Below are positions 1 to 12,463 of a stretch of 64,000 nucleotides of DNA, piece after piece (the stretch's first letter is position 1; every line of letters starts with the position of its first letter). The stretch is from Isoetes taiwanensis (taxonomy: Eukaryota > Streptophyta > Lycopodiopsida > Isoetales > Isoetaceae), in contig JAJEKV010000015.1 of the NCBI GenBank assembly GCA_021234155.1, positions 122,001 to 186,000 of the forward strand, read 5' to 3'. Under the pieces are notes generated by a model. That model had not been told where the DNA came from and did no database searches. It saw nothing but the letters and a program-made list of their open reading frames with translations. The position numbers and the translations under genes are program-made.

Positions 1-2300
1 AGAAATTTTGATGTCTTAATTCATGAAACTATGCTGTTTTAGAAGATCCAGATAGCCTCGCCATATCCTCTACTGTTACGAACCAATCCTGCTAAGAGAA
101 TTTCCAGCCAGGTTATTCAGGTTTAGAGCTAGCTCCTCAAATCGAGCCAGTCGTCTGTAAGTTAAAGGGGAATCAAATTGAGGGGTTCTTTCAGGGATTC
201 AAGGAAGCTGGTTTGTCTTCCCTCCATAGGCACGTATTGTGGTTTACTTCTTTCATGGCATAATTCAGTCTATGCACTTTTAAGCTTACCAGTTTTCGAG
301 CCTCAATCCCTGATTCAAATACTCCAGATTCCACCCACCAGGAGTCCAATCGATTTGCTCCCAGCACCTGAATCCTGCCACCAGAAATTCTTTTCTCTGT
401 ATCTTCCTTCTTTTGTCATCTATCTACAGAGATCGCCGCCTCCTATTCTCGATGGCCCCTGCCAATATGGCAAGGCCACGTGGCGACACTCTATCAGGCA
501 GGTGAGACTGCCAGAAAAGCATCCGGTCTGGTGCCGAGCCCCATCGGCAGCTCCTTGCTGTCACAGGTATTGTAGTGGTGCTCACCTATTTTTGCAATCG
601 TTATTTAAAAATATTAAAACCCTTAACCAATTAAAATACATTTTAATTGCAATAAATGCCTCATGCAAACAAGTAACAAAGGAACCATATTTATTATTTG
701 TATAGATCCGGTTGTGCCCTAGCCTAAGATGTGTCAAGGTGCACCATTACCTTAGCACTAGGGAAACATGCGACCAATAATTGCAATGCGAACTATTACG
801 GTTAGCCCACAACAAACATGCATGCGATATATACAACAATGATAATCTTCCCATCAATTTTGAATTATAAGGAAGAACCCACATTAAGAAACCATACCGT
901 TTTAATTCTACAGACCCAAATCAATAAATGGCCCAAAAAAATTCCCAGCATTTTGTGGCAAACATTTTACCAAAATTATGCATAGGTTGACACCGAAAAA
1001 ATGGCTCTCAATTATAGCCTCTGCAACGGCATCTGCTTTTGTACAATCCGACTTTCTGCAGATGTATGCGAATTTGCCCAAATCTGGCACAACCCAAATC
1101 CGGCACAGAGATGGCTCAAAAAGTTTCTATTTGCATAACAACATGATTTACACATGGGAAGGGGAATTGGTAAGAAGAGGCCAATGCATAGCTAGTGCGG
1201 GAGAAACAGGGAGAGCCACATAGCTGCATTTACACTCCGGAATCAACAACCAACATGGGAAACCTATTTGTCCGACAAATCATGTAAGGCTGCAAACCTT
1301 AATTTTTTTACACGAGATTTCATGAGCCACTCTTACTCAATTCAATTATAGGCATTCTATATCCTCGCAGTCAAACGGATGTCTAACTTTCTGTGCATTC
1401 TATGCTCCATGTCCTCGTGGAGAAGAATTCCATATTCACATTTTGATATTTTGATACTAAAATATGTCGCCACATAGCAATACCTATGTTGGCTAAACCT
1501 ACAAATAGAATGCTTATCTTATGCTCATTCCATGGTTGAGCATAAGAATGTCAAATTCAATTGTTAACATTTTAACATTCTAGATTCTAAGACATGAAAC
1601 ATGTCGCATAGCGAGGCCTACTCCATAGTTGAGTTGCCATCTTATTCAAAATATGAACCCTTTTCTTCCTATATACTGCAGAGAAGATCACCAACCAATC
1701 GACTATTACGCCTTTATTTTTCTTAGCATGACACACCCCTTGGCCTATATTATTATTTGTTTTATCCAATTCATTGTTGGCCCACAACATATGTGCGCAA
1801 CTAACTATTATGTCATTTAAATTATGGTTTTGTTTTGCAATGCCAACTCATTTATATACATTACAAAAAAAAAAGAAAAACTATTCCTTATGCTTTTAAA
1901 GATTTTTTCAGTAATTCAATTTCAAAATATTTGATCAATAATAATGGACAAAATTGCAACAGAGCATAGTGTAAAAAGTTTTGCTCAAACTTGAGATCCT
2001 CTGTTCATATTTTAGGACCACACAAGTCGATTTCTTTTGTTATGTACCCACTGGGCATATTTAAGCGGATGCAACATTGAAGTCCATGCCATTATCAAAA
2101 ACTTCTCTATTTGCAAACTTAGTATCAAACCTTTTTGGCTAAAGATGTGCAGACGAATCCCAAGGTTCAACTCCTGCATGTTCTTTCCCCTCTCAAGGAT
2201 GTCCAGAATTGAGATCTGTTCGACTTAGCACAAAACTTCTTTTGCAGCGGGTTGGAGAAGAGAAATGCGGCCGCCGCGATAAATTTCTTGTATTAATAAG
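1..2300. other. AT-rich spacer, no gene recognised
   Basis: The stretch is AT-rich with frequent stops on both strands. The longest open stretch (178-705, plus) starts at TTG, has low-complexity composition and shows no domain I recognise. I see no TIR, LTR or RNA gene here. It could hold unrecognised UTR or old, fully decayed repeats. Confidence 0.5.
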
Positions 2301-2344
2301 GTTATAAGGATGAGGGGGGTTTCTCATGCCCCCCATCTGCACCC

Positions 2345-2460
2345 CATGCATGTATGCCCATGGGTTCCCCCTTAATCCCTACCGTGTGCTAAAATATCAA
2401 TGGTGCAAATAATGACAACTCATGGGTTAGGCATGCATGGGGCCATGGTGGGCATGCATG
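2345..2460. promoter_or_regulatory. Cluster of three RY (CATGCATG) motifs
   Basis: Perfect CATGCATG octamers lie at 2345-2352, 2432-2439 and 2453-2460, in a C/G-rich patch with repeated 'ggcatgcatgggg' wording. CATGCATG is the RY/Sph element bound by plant B3 factors of the ABI3/FUS3/LEC2 type. The cluster lies about 0.6 kb upstream of the GH9 fragment on the same side as its 5' end. Regulatory function is inference; the patch is also partly self-complementary and could be a decayed repeat terminus. Confidence 0.3.
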
Positions 2461-3087
2461 GGGTCATACATCCCATCTCTCATCCGTCGATGAAGAAGGG
2501 GAGCCATTGAGTGTGGCAAGGAAGGTTTTAAGAAGGTTCGTAAACTGGGGCAATTGATCTGAGCCCCGTTCGTAAAAGGGGCATCAATTTTGGCCATTGC
2601 TTGCATATACAGGGAAAATTCAATGCGTAACGATGGTGTTTATGCCGATGAGGTGTAACTAAGAATCGTATTCCCTTTTAGAAGACATCGGCATGTTCAT
2701 GTGCTTCAGAGCTTCAGATTCTTCAAAAATTTGCAAAGCAGAGCCCATGCCGTGGAGCTGTCGATTGTTAGCATGCTGCTCGATCTCTTTCTTTTCTTAC
2801 GTCGTTGGTGCCCTGTTTGAGATATAAAGCATCACAAAGAATTGACATCTTTTTTGGCCTTTTATCATGCTCTAAAAGCTAAACAGAGCTTCATGGTGAA
2901 TCACCTCTTTGTTTTAAGAGGCGCAGAGATTTGGCAGATTGCCTTCGAACCAAAGGGCCAATTGGAGGGGTGATTCCGGGCTTCAAGATGGAAGAACTGA
3001 AGGGGTAACTAGCAATCCATTAGTTCTAATTTTTTCTTCGCTCTATAAAATCTGCAGGATTAAATGCTGAAGGGTTGATCAATGCAG

Positions 3088-3899
3088 GTAGATCTGGTGG
3101 GGGGATATTACGACGCCGGAGATAATGTTAAGTTCGGATTGCCAATGGCATTCACGATAACAATGTTATCCTGGAGCGCGATAGAGTACAAAAATCAGCT
3201 TCAGAGAAATGGGCAGTATGGATATACACTACAAGCGATTAAATGGGGAACGGATTATTTCATCAAAGCTCATCCTGAGCCGAATGTTTTGTGGGGCGAG
3301 GTAAAAAGAAAACAGCTACCAAGTCTTAAACCCTGTTTCTTAAACCCATTGCCTCAATCTTCAGAAACCGTTGACCCAGTTCATTTTCTCTGTGATTTGA
3401 AGAAACCACTATTCAGTCAGATCATTTAAACTGTATTTTTCTTTGCCCGTGTGCAGGCGGGCGATGGTGTAACAGATCATGAATGTTGGCAGCGGCCGGA
3501 AGACATGACAACTTCTCGCAGGGCTTACAGAATCGATGCTAACAATCCTGGATCGGATTTAGCAGGTGAAACCGCTGCTGCCATGGCCGCTGCTTCTATT
3601 TGCTTCACAGAGATGCAGACCCCAACTATGCAAATTCCTTAGTGCAGCATGCAAAACAGGTAACATATTAGAGGAGGGATTAGTTGTGACAAAGGGAAAA
3701 AAAATGGTGCATACACAGGATGAACTACTTTGGGCAGCCATTTGGCTATACAAAGCAACCAAAGATCATCAATATCTAGCATATTTGGCTATAAATGCTG
3801 CAACCCATGGCGGAATAGGATGGAGTGTGACAGAGTTCACCTGGGACGTAAAATATGCCGGAGTTCGCCATCGCCGGAGTTCAAGTCCTTGCATCTAAG
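3088..3899 (+). pseudogene. Glycosyl hydrolase family 9 endo-beta-1,4-glucanase pseudogene
   Basis: Plant GH9 enzymes cut beta-1,4-glucan in the cell wall. Exon 3088-3300 encodes the hallmark [19 protein letters not shown] and the [10 protein letters not shown] and PNVLWGE motifs. It ends at a GT donor; the intron (3301-3456) ends in gtgcag. Exon 3457-3659 carries [16 protein letters not shown] and [19 protein letters not shown], then ends at cag/gt after a QHAKQ-coding stretch. A third piece (from about 3719) encodes DELLWAAIWLYKAT and GWSVTEFTWDVKYAGV and ends at a donor near 3899. Lesions: a one-base loss near 3608 shifts the frame. Most of the region between QHAKQ and DELLWAA (normally about 30 residues) is missing. 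A 16-bp insertion with partial duplication near 3857-3872 shifts the frame again. The signal-peptide exon and all C-terminal catalytic exons are absent. I read it as a broken fragment of a secreted or membrane endoglucanase gene; family call is secure. Confidence 0.9.
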
Positions 3900-4573
3900 G
3901 TAAAAGTTTGCCATACCTAGGCTAAATCAAAACCCTAAGCATTGACCGGAATGATCAGATTCAGAGGTCCTAGAGGTCCCCATCTTCTGGCAGAGGTATT
4001 CATTCAATTTGACGAGGAGGTCGCTGTCTCAGGCAGCCATCAGAACTCTTTACTGTCTTTGACTAAAAACAGGAACTTCAGGTATATGGTCATCAGAACT
4101 CTTTTTCTTTGCTAAATTTTCATATAAATTGCTTTTGTAGTTCGGTTATGCATCCTCCCTTAGTCTCTGTTCAAGCTTCCCTTTACTTAATCTCGGTGTG
4201 TAGTTATTGCTCTGTAGTTAGAATACAGGATTCGTGTTATTTATTCTGGCTGTGACTTAAATTTTATAAAAAAGGAGTTCTTCAACTTATCTAGATCCCA
4301 AAATTTACAAATGGCTGGGGCCACAGGATGCACCATTACGTCTCTGATTTATGATGTTGAATCCACTTTAGATGCAGTTGTGGTTAGAAAAGTTTGGAAA
4401 GCATTTTATGAAAGCGTTTGCAATCATGTCTTATTTGTTATGTAGTTGACAGAGAAGGCTCTCCGCGTATGTGGAACTTGATTATATTTGTCACTTTTCA
4501 GAGAGAAATGAGCTTCCAGTTTGGTAAATTTATTAGTATTGACATGTTTTGTAATACAATTCAAATTTTCTAG
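3900..4573. other. Spacer after the GH9 fragment
   Basis: No GH9 exon continues here and no other coding similarity is recognised. The DNA is AT-rich and intron-like in composition. Confidence 0.4.
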
Positions 4574-4849
4574 GTTCAAAAACTACAAGTTGCTATTGCA
4601 GAATTGAGCAGTTTGCCATCTACGAGGGTAAGGCCAGTTCTTTTTCTGCTATATTAAAATTCTGTACCATGATTATCCTTCACATCCGTCAGGTTTTTAG
4701 GTTTTCTAAAAAGCTCTCTGTAAGATTATGTCAATACTAGTTAATTTCGTTGGCATATTTTACAACATGAAATACGTTTTTGTAATTTCCATGGTCCTTT
4801 TATGCAGGTTGTATATAGAAGGCAGGTTGCTAATAATTACCATTTGCAG
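4574..4849 (+). other. Two exon-like pieces, possibly prefoldin-like
   Basis: 4574-4627 is bounded by tttctag and ggtaag and reads VQKLQVAIAELSSLPSTR. 4808-4849 is bounded by tatgcag and gtaaat and reads VVYRRQVANNYHLQ. Both are in phase 0 and would splice together cleanly. The joined pattern (a helix, then L-x-x-LP, then a V-Y residue pair) recalls the hairpin of small prefoldin-beta-type subunits, but the match is short and I would not assign a function. No start codon exon or C-terminal exon is recognised, so this is at best a gene fragment. Confidence 0.3.
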
Positions 4850-4989
4850 GTAAATGCATCTATCGTTGAAGTGCCATTATTGCAAAGTACTGGAATTTTT
4901 ACTAAAAGAGATACATGTTCAGGTTCATCCTGCTGTGGGAAGTGGACGCAAGTTCTCTACCAAGTTTGTGGTATGGCCCCCGTGTAATG

Positions 4990-6222
4990 TGCTCTAGTTT
5001 GAGTACATACAACCACTATTACACTAGTATAAACGATATCAGTTGACTGAAGGATAGGAACACAGCAACAATATACACGCAAGATATTAGCCATATTTGG
5101 TATTTTTTACATTTTAGTCTCATGTATATTGAATTAAACTCCAACTCATTGTCCATGAAAAATGGAGTAAAGGCGATAGTTGCATGGTTTAGATTGCTAC
5201 ATAGGAAGCTTCTCTTATAGTTGCGGGACCAAATGTGAACAACAAGAATAATTCCCAGGGCTTTACTTCTGCTAGTCAGATATCACAAGCACATGCTTGG
5301 AACTGATTGTTCTTAAAGTGCTCTTCAATTGCTGTTTGAAAAATACTTATCAGGTTTAGGATTCAATGATGGCATTTCTTCTAGTTTCTATAATTTTCCA
5401 GGTCTGCAATAATTAACTATAGGGAAGGGCTACTTGACACATTTGGCTATGACACAGTGTTTCTATATCTATTGAAAATGGCAATTATGGTCATGCATCA
5501 TACCTTGCATGTCAATGCCAGCTATATGTTGTTTATCAGACTGCCTTTGTTTTTTGCTGTCCCATTTTTCGTGTATTTAAACATTATAATGACTTTATCC
5601 TTTAGATATAAAAGTATCTGGTTTGGTTAGTCACATGTACAAGATTTTAGACCTGCATCACATGTTCATCTCATTATTTTCCATTTTATAATGCTTCGTA
5701 GTTTTTCCGTTTCAATTGCCAAAGATTAACTCCATGAATATCTTTTCAGGATGCACTTGCCCTTAGTCTCTGGTGTACTACTAGGTGCACATTAGACAAG
5801 GCTTAGACAACACCACTACTACGACTATTCTTTAACTAAGTCAATACATGACGTAGACCCAAAGCTGTCATTCCTGTGCTTTGTTGCGAGTCAGGGGATC
5901 TGGAGCCTTAAGGAAAGTTCACTGTGCAATATCTTAGCAGACTAGAGAGTTCCCCAGCTTTTTTTTAAGTATTATGCCTAGTTCGTGAAATAATAAGAGT
6001 GTATAATATAAGTATAACTACAGCTAGTCTATTATTTTGTTGTTATCTTCAAATATTAGAAGGTTTTGTCCCCATGCAGTTAAAGTTAAAAGAGCATCTG
6101 AAATTGAACTCAGAACCTCTGTGAGCTTAGATCTTGGATGCAACTTTAGTGAATTTTAGGGACATGCCTGAATTAGCATGCATCTAGAACTCAGGGTCTT
6201 CATGGTAAGGTTTGCAATGATT
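4990..6222. other. AT-rich spacer
   Basis: No coding, RNA or transposon signature is recognised. Stops are frequent on both strands. Confidence 0.4.
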
Positions 6223-6800
6223 TAAACCATTAACATCCATCATATAGAAATTAAATCCCCAATACAAAACAACCAACACATAACAACCATTGACATTAAC
6301 AACCAACACATAACTACCATTGACATTAATTAACACAACCATTGGGTCCAACACATTTAAATTAAAATCCCCCTTAAACCCCCTTTGGTTTGGGTGCATA
6401 TTCACACGGGGGTGACTCCGGGCAACGAGAGCTGTTGGATAGGCATATTCACCCCTTATTCCTTAATCTACACCATACGTAAAGTTCCTCGTTTGCGGGG
6501 TATGCAAGTACAAAATTTGCTATACTGTATAACAAGATTCGCAAAATACTATAAGATTTCAAGCGGAATACTATATGGTGTTGATTTCGTACGTGCAAAA
6601 TACAATTATGAGGGCTCTCGCTGCCTTACGTCACCCCCCGTGTGAATATGCACCCAAACCAAAGGGGGATTTTAATTTAAATGTGTTGGACCCAATAGTT
6701 GTGTTAATTAATGTCAATGATAGTTATGTGTTGGTTGTTAATGTCAATGGTTGTTATGTGTTGGGGGATTTAATTTTTATATGTTGGATGTTAATGGTTT
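6223..6800. repeat. Foldback element with long inverted arms
   Basis: The left arm (about 6223-6415) and right arm (about 6630-6800) are reverse complements over roughly 170-190 bp with small gaps. For example, aaaccattaacatcc at 6223 pairs with ggatgttaatggttt at 6786. The wording 'accaacacataac' recurs in the left arm. A 214-bp centre (6416-6629) separates the arms. A half copy lacking the right arm lies at about 42066-42375. The right flank has a GC palindrome (ggccccttcggggcc, about 6823), matched by gggcccgaagggccc at the outer edge of the second copy, so this may be the true terminus. No coding capacity; probably a non-autonomous foldback DNA element. Confidence 0.75.
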
Positions 6801-6819
6801 GTGTTGCAAAAAAATTTGT

Positions 6820-7480
6820 TTGGCCCCTTCGGGGCCTTAGGGACGTCACCCCCTCCCCCCCTCCCGGTGTGACAAAAAATTTAGAATTCAAACCAGAAAA
6901 AAAACTAGAATTCATTTGAGGCTATCACCTGTAGCTTTTGAATTTCATTACAATAAAACAAATAGAACATAAGTAAAAATTACCATAAAGATAGAGCAGA
7001 TTGATCCCATTATTCTGAAAGTCATAAAGTTTGCAACACCCATACACAAACATTTTTCAACTGGAATTTAACAGCAGCCTTTGGCCTCCATGGATTCTTG
7101 TGGTGAGAAACCAAAGTGGGAAACTTTTCTGTTTGTTAGCACAAGGATCTAGAAGCCTTGGAATTTGCTTAATAACTGCCTCAAAATCTAAAAATGCATG
7201 GTAATTTTTTGCAAGCTTCATTCGGAATGAGCCATAAAACAATATCCAATAGCGCAATCCTGTATTAATCAGCTGGTAGGATGTGAAAGCTTACCAAACC
7301 CGGCCGAAAAATTGCTGTTTTAGCATATATAACTTAATCAAACTTATACATATCATACACTATCAAAAAGACCTTGGAGAGAGCTTTCCAACGCAATAAA
7401 AATCATCTGAAACAGAGCTCTGGATCAAAAGTTATGATAAGAAATGTGTTGCCGGCGGGGAAACTGCACTAGATGCGCCC
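6820..7480. other. Spacer between foldback element and short repeat
   Basis: A C-rich run near 6845-6870 is followed by AT-rich sequence. Nothing recognisable as a gene or element. Confidence 0.4.
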
Positions 7481-7484
7481 TTCA

Positions 7485-7822
7485 TGTGCCCATTATGCAC
7501 CACACACACACAAAAAGAGGGCTTTTGTTGTGAGCCATTGGTTGTTGACCATTATGCACCACACGCACAAAAAAAGGGCTTTTGTTCTGAGTCATTGGTT
7601 GTTGACCATTATGCACCACACACACAAAAAAAGGGCTTTTGTTGTGAGCCATTGGTTGTTGACCATTGAAAAAAAAAAGGTTAAAATCAATGGCTCAGAA
7701 ATGGTGCACTTTAGATGTACGCATTAGTACATCCATTTGAATACATCACGAAATCATAGGAAAACCTTAGTGAAAAGCGTACAAAAACACAAAGAAAACC
7801 CCCTGTTATTATGCTACATATT
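7485..7822. repeat. Short interspersed element with internal triplication
   Basis: A segment of about 60 bp containing 'attatgcaccacac', 'gggcttttgttgtgagcc' and 'attggttgttgacc' occurs three times head to tail at 7488-7670. The rest, ending near 7822 in accccctgttatt and ctacat, is the reverse complement of 39826-40025 with about 85-90% identity by eye. That second copy has only one copy of the 60-bp segment, so the triplication is local. The end motif AATAACAGGGGG resembles one end of the box A/B element at 22775. No coding capacity; non-autonomous element of unknown class. Confidence 0.65.
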
Positions 7823-7829
7823 CATGTTG

Positions 7830-9340
7830 GCTATGCACTGAGCATTTTGGCAATGGAGTTATTAACCTATGATTGTGATACATGTTCTTCCAAGACAGTG
7901 ACATGCAGTTGAATGCAACTTCTACATGAAAGTCATAATACAAGTTTTGATTACATCATTTCCTCTAAATCGACATTAGCGAAGGTAAGGGATTCTACAA
8001 GGGTTGTTTCAATTTTAGATTAATAAACTAACAAACAAAAATGCAGTCTTTTTTAATCTAAAAAAATATGATGATGTTAGTCTTTCAATCTTAGATTAAT
8101 AAACTAACGAACAAAAACACAGTCTTTTTTACTCTAAAAAATATGATATTGTTACTCTTAAATGTATAAAATTTTTGTTTCTTACTCAATTTATGTTTGC
8201 AAACAGGGGAACATATGTTGCATCTTGTGTTTATGTCAAGGAAAATCTAAAACAGATACTTCACGAGGCAAAGGACATGGTATTAGGCAGATGAGAGTGA
8301 AAATAGCATACCATGTGACATGTGTTCCAGACTCGAAAGGTAGTGCACCTACGTGTTGTTTGATAGGCAGATTTTGTGGATGCTCCATATCTACTCCATC
8401 ATTGGCAGCCTTAAGGTATGACACCATGGATCTATGTTAACCTAGAACTTTGATTGCTCGTAATTATGCTTGGGTTTCCATTTGTGTAGCATTGCTTGAA
8501 GTTTGTCCCCATTTGATGCTAGATTCCGAGATGTTAGATTCTTGCTGCATGTTAGATGTCAAACCTTTTCTCTATAATCAGTCTACTGATATATTTTGTT
8601 GTATTGCAGTTGCAATCTTAGGAAGGAAAAATAAGCCATATGCTCATTACGGAGGTGAGACCACATTTTTTGTATATGGAGCAGTAGTTATTAACAATGA
8701 GAGAATGCAAAGTGTCCAATTTTTGTATTGCTAGCTCGATTGCCCAGTTTAGCCAATAGAATTCTTACATGGGTTTTGTGCATCTCTTCACCCCGTGGAT
8801 TTAGAGTGAGATTCGTTCTGTCATTAACAGTGAAAAGATGCAAGTGTTCGAGTTTTTTATTACTATCTCACTTGCCCAGTCTAGCCAATAGAAATCTTAC
8901 AGGGATATTATGCATCAGTTCACCCCATGGATTTAGAGCAAGATTTGTTGCTCTGGGGCCCTACTGGAGGTTGATACTTGGCACTGTGGCAGCACCATTT
9001 CATGTCCCAAAGGAACTCCCGTAAGTTTCTACAAAGCATGCTTTCCAGCATCTCTGGAGGTGATTCTAGGCTTGGTGTAAAGGCACATGTCATTGTAGAA
9101 GGATCTTCCATCGTACATGAACAAATTAATTCATGGCATGGGCCACTTCATGCACAGAGGTACTATGTGTGTGCTGATTTGTTTTTGAAATTTTGGTTTT
9201 CTGCATTGTTTTTAGTACATGTTGGAAACAAATTTGGCGCTTTCTCTCAGATAGTTGTGGCCATGATTTTGGTTGAAGCTTTTAGTACCTTAATATGTTT
9301 CCGAGCCTAATATGACATGGAGGTAATGGTGGTGTTCATG
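7830..9340. other. Spacer with one tandem duplication, no gene recognised
   Basis: Several short open frames exist on the plus strand (8162-8440, 8450-8734, 8978-9310), but none shows a known motif. Sequence at 8696-8826 is repeated at about 8827-8955 (for example 'ttgcccagtttagcc' versus 'ttgcccagtctagcc'), a diverged tandem duplication of period about 131 bp. Part may be upstream sequence of the ERF pseudogene. Confidence 0.4.
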
Positions 9341-9606
9341 TTGGGACTCAGGCTATGAAGGAAGAGATGAAGCGTAATTCTGTGGAGGGGCAAGGTTTAC
9401 AAGGTCAAGGATATAGTGGAGATAATGAAAAGTCTGCCTCCAACGAGTAAGGTGTGTATTTTTGTTCATATTTTTGTTAGTTTTATATCAATATGGCTTT
9501 AATGGTAGCATGTAGTAACAGTCTTTGTTTGTTACTTCCTAGGGACTACTGATGAGAAGCAGAGTAAAAATTAAGGACACTCAATATTTTTTATGTTATT
9601 ATCCAT

Positions 9607-9697
9607 GGGCGATTATTTGGTATTTCTAGATTTTTTTTAATTAATATGTGGGCGATTTGTTTTCGAAGAGAATTTATCCTAATCTTAGTGGGCGATT
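9607..9697 (+). repeat. hAT left subterminal GGGCGATT repeats
   Basis: Perfect GGGCGATT octamers at 9607-9614, 9650-9657 and 9690-9697, about 40 bp apart, starting 47 bp inside the left TIR. Subterminal repeats of this kind bind transposase in Ac-type hAT elements; that role here is inferred. Confidence 0.75.
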
Positions 9698-9699
9698 TT

Positions 9700-10520
9700 A
9701 TTTGCTTCACGGGTTATATTTTGTCACAATTCTAGAAATGCATGTTATATTTCAAAAGCACACCAAAGGAACCCAAATATCACAGCATTGAGCACTTCAC
9801 ATGTGATATGCTCTACTTTTGATAGTTTTGATAAGGTCTCCAAATTTCCTATGATACTCCTCTTCTAAAGTAAAGGGTAGGAACGTATGCTTGACTAGTT
9901 ACAACCCAATCTGGATTAGTCGAATGGTCCAAGAAAAACCTAATTCCCCTCATGAGGCATTATATATATCACATATTCCCTCATGGTTACATGTTCGAGA
10001 TAACATGACAAACGTGACATGGAAAAAAATGTTGGTGACAAGTAGGCATGTACGAGATAACATGATTGTAAAAATGTTGGTTTCGGCATATGTTAAAGAA
10101 CATAACTTGCTATGAGATATAGGCATTGGAAAGATGAAAACACACATAGAAGAATCATGACAAGAGACAAAAATGTAAAGACTATTGTACTTACCCTTTA
10201 TATTCATGGATGTAATAATATTTCTACTCTCGTGTGAGGCATGAATGTAAAATTGGACACTGGTGACGTAGACATTGAACATTTGAGGCCCTTTGACCCT
10301 GAGACTAACACACAACACTGGCACTGCCCTTTAGGCCCTACCCATTCACGAGACATTGCTTGTTGTTGTCGTATGGTTACTAACACCATATTGCTTGTCG
10401 GTTCCTATCTTGACATTCACATTATAAAATGGCCTCTCAACGTTAACGTTGTCCTAATCCAGAGTTATGCGGAGTTTCAATGGATGACCATAGCCTATAT
10501 CTTAAATAAAATATAAGATA
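9700..10520. other. hAT interior, transposase C-terminus absent
   Basis: This part of the element should encode the C-terminal transposase and dimerisation domain on the minus strand, but no such motif is visible. A short duplication is present ('gagataacatga' near 9993 and 10052). Probably filler or unrelated DNA after internal rearrangement. Confidence 0.45.
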
Positions 10521-11775
10521 TCCTATAAAGTTCGATGTGCCATGCAATGAATTGGTACAATATAAGGCATGATAGAAGTCTGCAGCCTTATTCCAAGACC
10601 ACCCTACAACCAGCCATTACATTAGCTCCGTCCGCACCAAAACACACAAACTTGTGGCAATCAAGCTTGCTGAAACCTGCCACACTTTGCAGACTTCTTA
10701 AAACCTCTTCATACATACTTGCTGCAGTTGAATCCTTGGGCAACTTGCTCATAGACAGAAAATCAGACTTGCGCTCATAATTACATGCAGAATATACATG
10801 TATACATACCCATGAAGTATTATCTCGTGCTGTATATTCGTCAATGGACAATGCAAGAAATGGAGCTTTGTGCATTACCTCTCTTAAATCCTGCTTCACT
10901 ACTTCGCTCATATGAGCAGCAAACTCCCAACCAAGTGGTTCAGACCAGTGTGTTGAAGGACAATTTCGCATTGAGTTTGCCAAACAAAATCCTCTGAAAG
11001 AGGTATATGCATGCATAGGACTTCCAGCATTTAGCAATGTAAAAACAGCTCTCATTTGAATAGATTTTGCTTCTAACTCCGCCATATTAGACTTTGATAA
11101 TGCAGTTTGTATTGGAGTTGCACCCTTATCCTTCAACAAATTTGTAGTCCTCCATACTTCATATAGCTCAGCACTTCTAACATGATAGGATTGGTCTGCT
11201 GTCTTCTGAATAATAATCTCCTTCTTGACACCACTTTCCTCTACTAATTTCACGGTCTTGCCTACATGTTTGTAGATGGTATCTTTCTTGGCTTGAATAG
11301 GATGTCCACGAGATTCATCTCGCCACTTACAAATCGTACATATGACCATATCTTTGTCTCCTTGCACACATTCTAGAAAAGGAAATTTTGATGCCCAATC
11401 GAACTGAAATTTTCTTCCAACATCCCAACTTCCTGATTCACATTTACGTTTTCCACGTTTTGCACCACTATTCTCAACCAATCCTTCTGTCACAGCAACA
11501 ACAACACCCTCAATTTGTGTTCCAACCTCAAGTTCTGTCCTACTAGCAGCCTCTACTTGTGTTCCAATGGTAGCCACATTCTCCACATTTAGTACCTCTT
11601 GAGATGAGCTCACGCTAGCTTTAGAAGAGTGTTGAGTATTTGCAGAAGCAGCATCAGGCTCGTTTGCATTTCTAGGTGTCTCACTCAAGCCAAAAAACTT
11701 TCTCAAAGTGTTTGATGAATCATTTGATGGTACGATTTTCTTGTGTCTCCCCATTCGCTTTAGTTCAACAAGCAA
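10520..11775 (-). pseudogene. hAT transposase (DUF4371-like), truncated
   Basis: An open frame of 395 codons (11775 to 10588, start MLVELKRMGRHKK) begins with a basic, low-complexity region. A BED-like zinc-finger pattern follows, with C-x-x-C in VICTICKW and a downstream H in YKHVGK. Next is the DDE-type core: FLALSIDEYT holds the first acidic residue, FVCFGADGANVMAGC the second. After MAGC one frame step is needed to continue into GGLGIRLQ and IHCMAHRTL, the typical C-x-x-HR motif of this family, ending near 10520. The C-terminal catalytic glutamate region and hAT dimerisation domain are absent, so it should not encode an active enzyme. An ATG nearer the motif (MGRHKK) is an alternative start. 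Confidence 0.88.
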
Positions 11776-12463
11776 ACTATTCGCTTTAGTTCAACAAGCA
11801 AACTGTTGTTGTTCTACCTGCATTCACCATTCCATAATTGAGCATTCTGAGCATTTCTTAATTCAATATCTACAGATGTTACTAACCTGTTATTATGAGA
11901 AGTTTCTCAAACTCCAAGTATGTGCTTTGCATCAAATATGTGAGCCCTGCAACAAAATCATGTTATATAGCATTCAATAAGCATAAACAGATCTTAACTA
12001 AGTATCAGATATCAAATATATATCTTTCCTTTGTGACAAAAATGTGTAAGATTACATACAATTCTGTACATGAAAAAACAAGACAATGCAAAAGCACTCT
12101 CATACTTGTAACTTTCTTCACGAAGTTTCCAGAAATTTAAGATCCTTCACGAAATAATTAAGCAATGGGGAGATCATCTTCAATCCTAAACTTGAACCTG
12201 CTAATTTGGAATGCCAAATGATACTAAAACCAAATAAGCTTCAATGAAAAAAGCATGTAATGCTATTTGAATTCATTATGGAAGCCTACAATGGGCCTCC
12301 AGAAGATGAAGCCCTAAAAAAATCTCCGCAATATGGGGTTACGAAATTTTAGCTACGAAATCTGCCCAAATCTTTGAAGCCTTAAGCCCTAATTCGAGAT
12401 TTCTTAATATGGGTATGTTGATAACGGGTGATGGTATCACCTCATCAATATTTTTTTTATTTT

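Noticed and set aside
178-705. Protein-coding gene from the longest open frame in the first kilobase
   Set aside because: No ATG start, no family similarity, and biased composition; open by chance.
7473-7727. Repeated-motif protein
   Set aside because: The frame is open only because it runs through a 60-bp triplicated noncoding segment.
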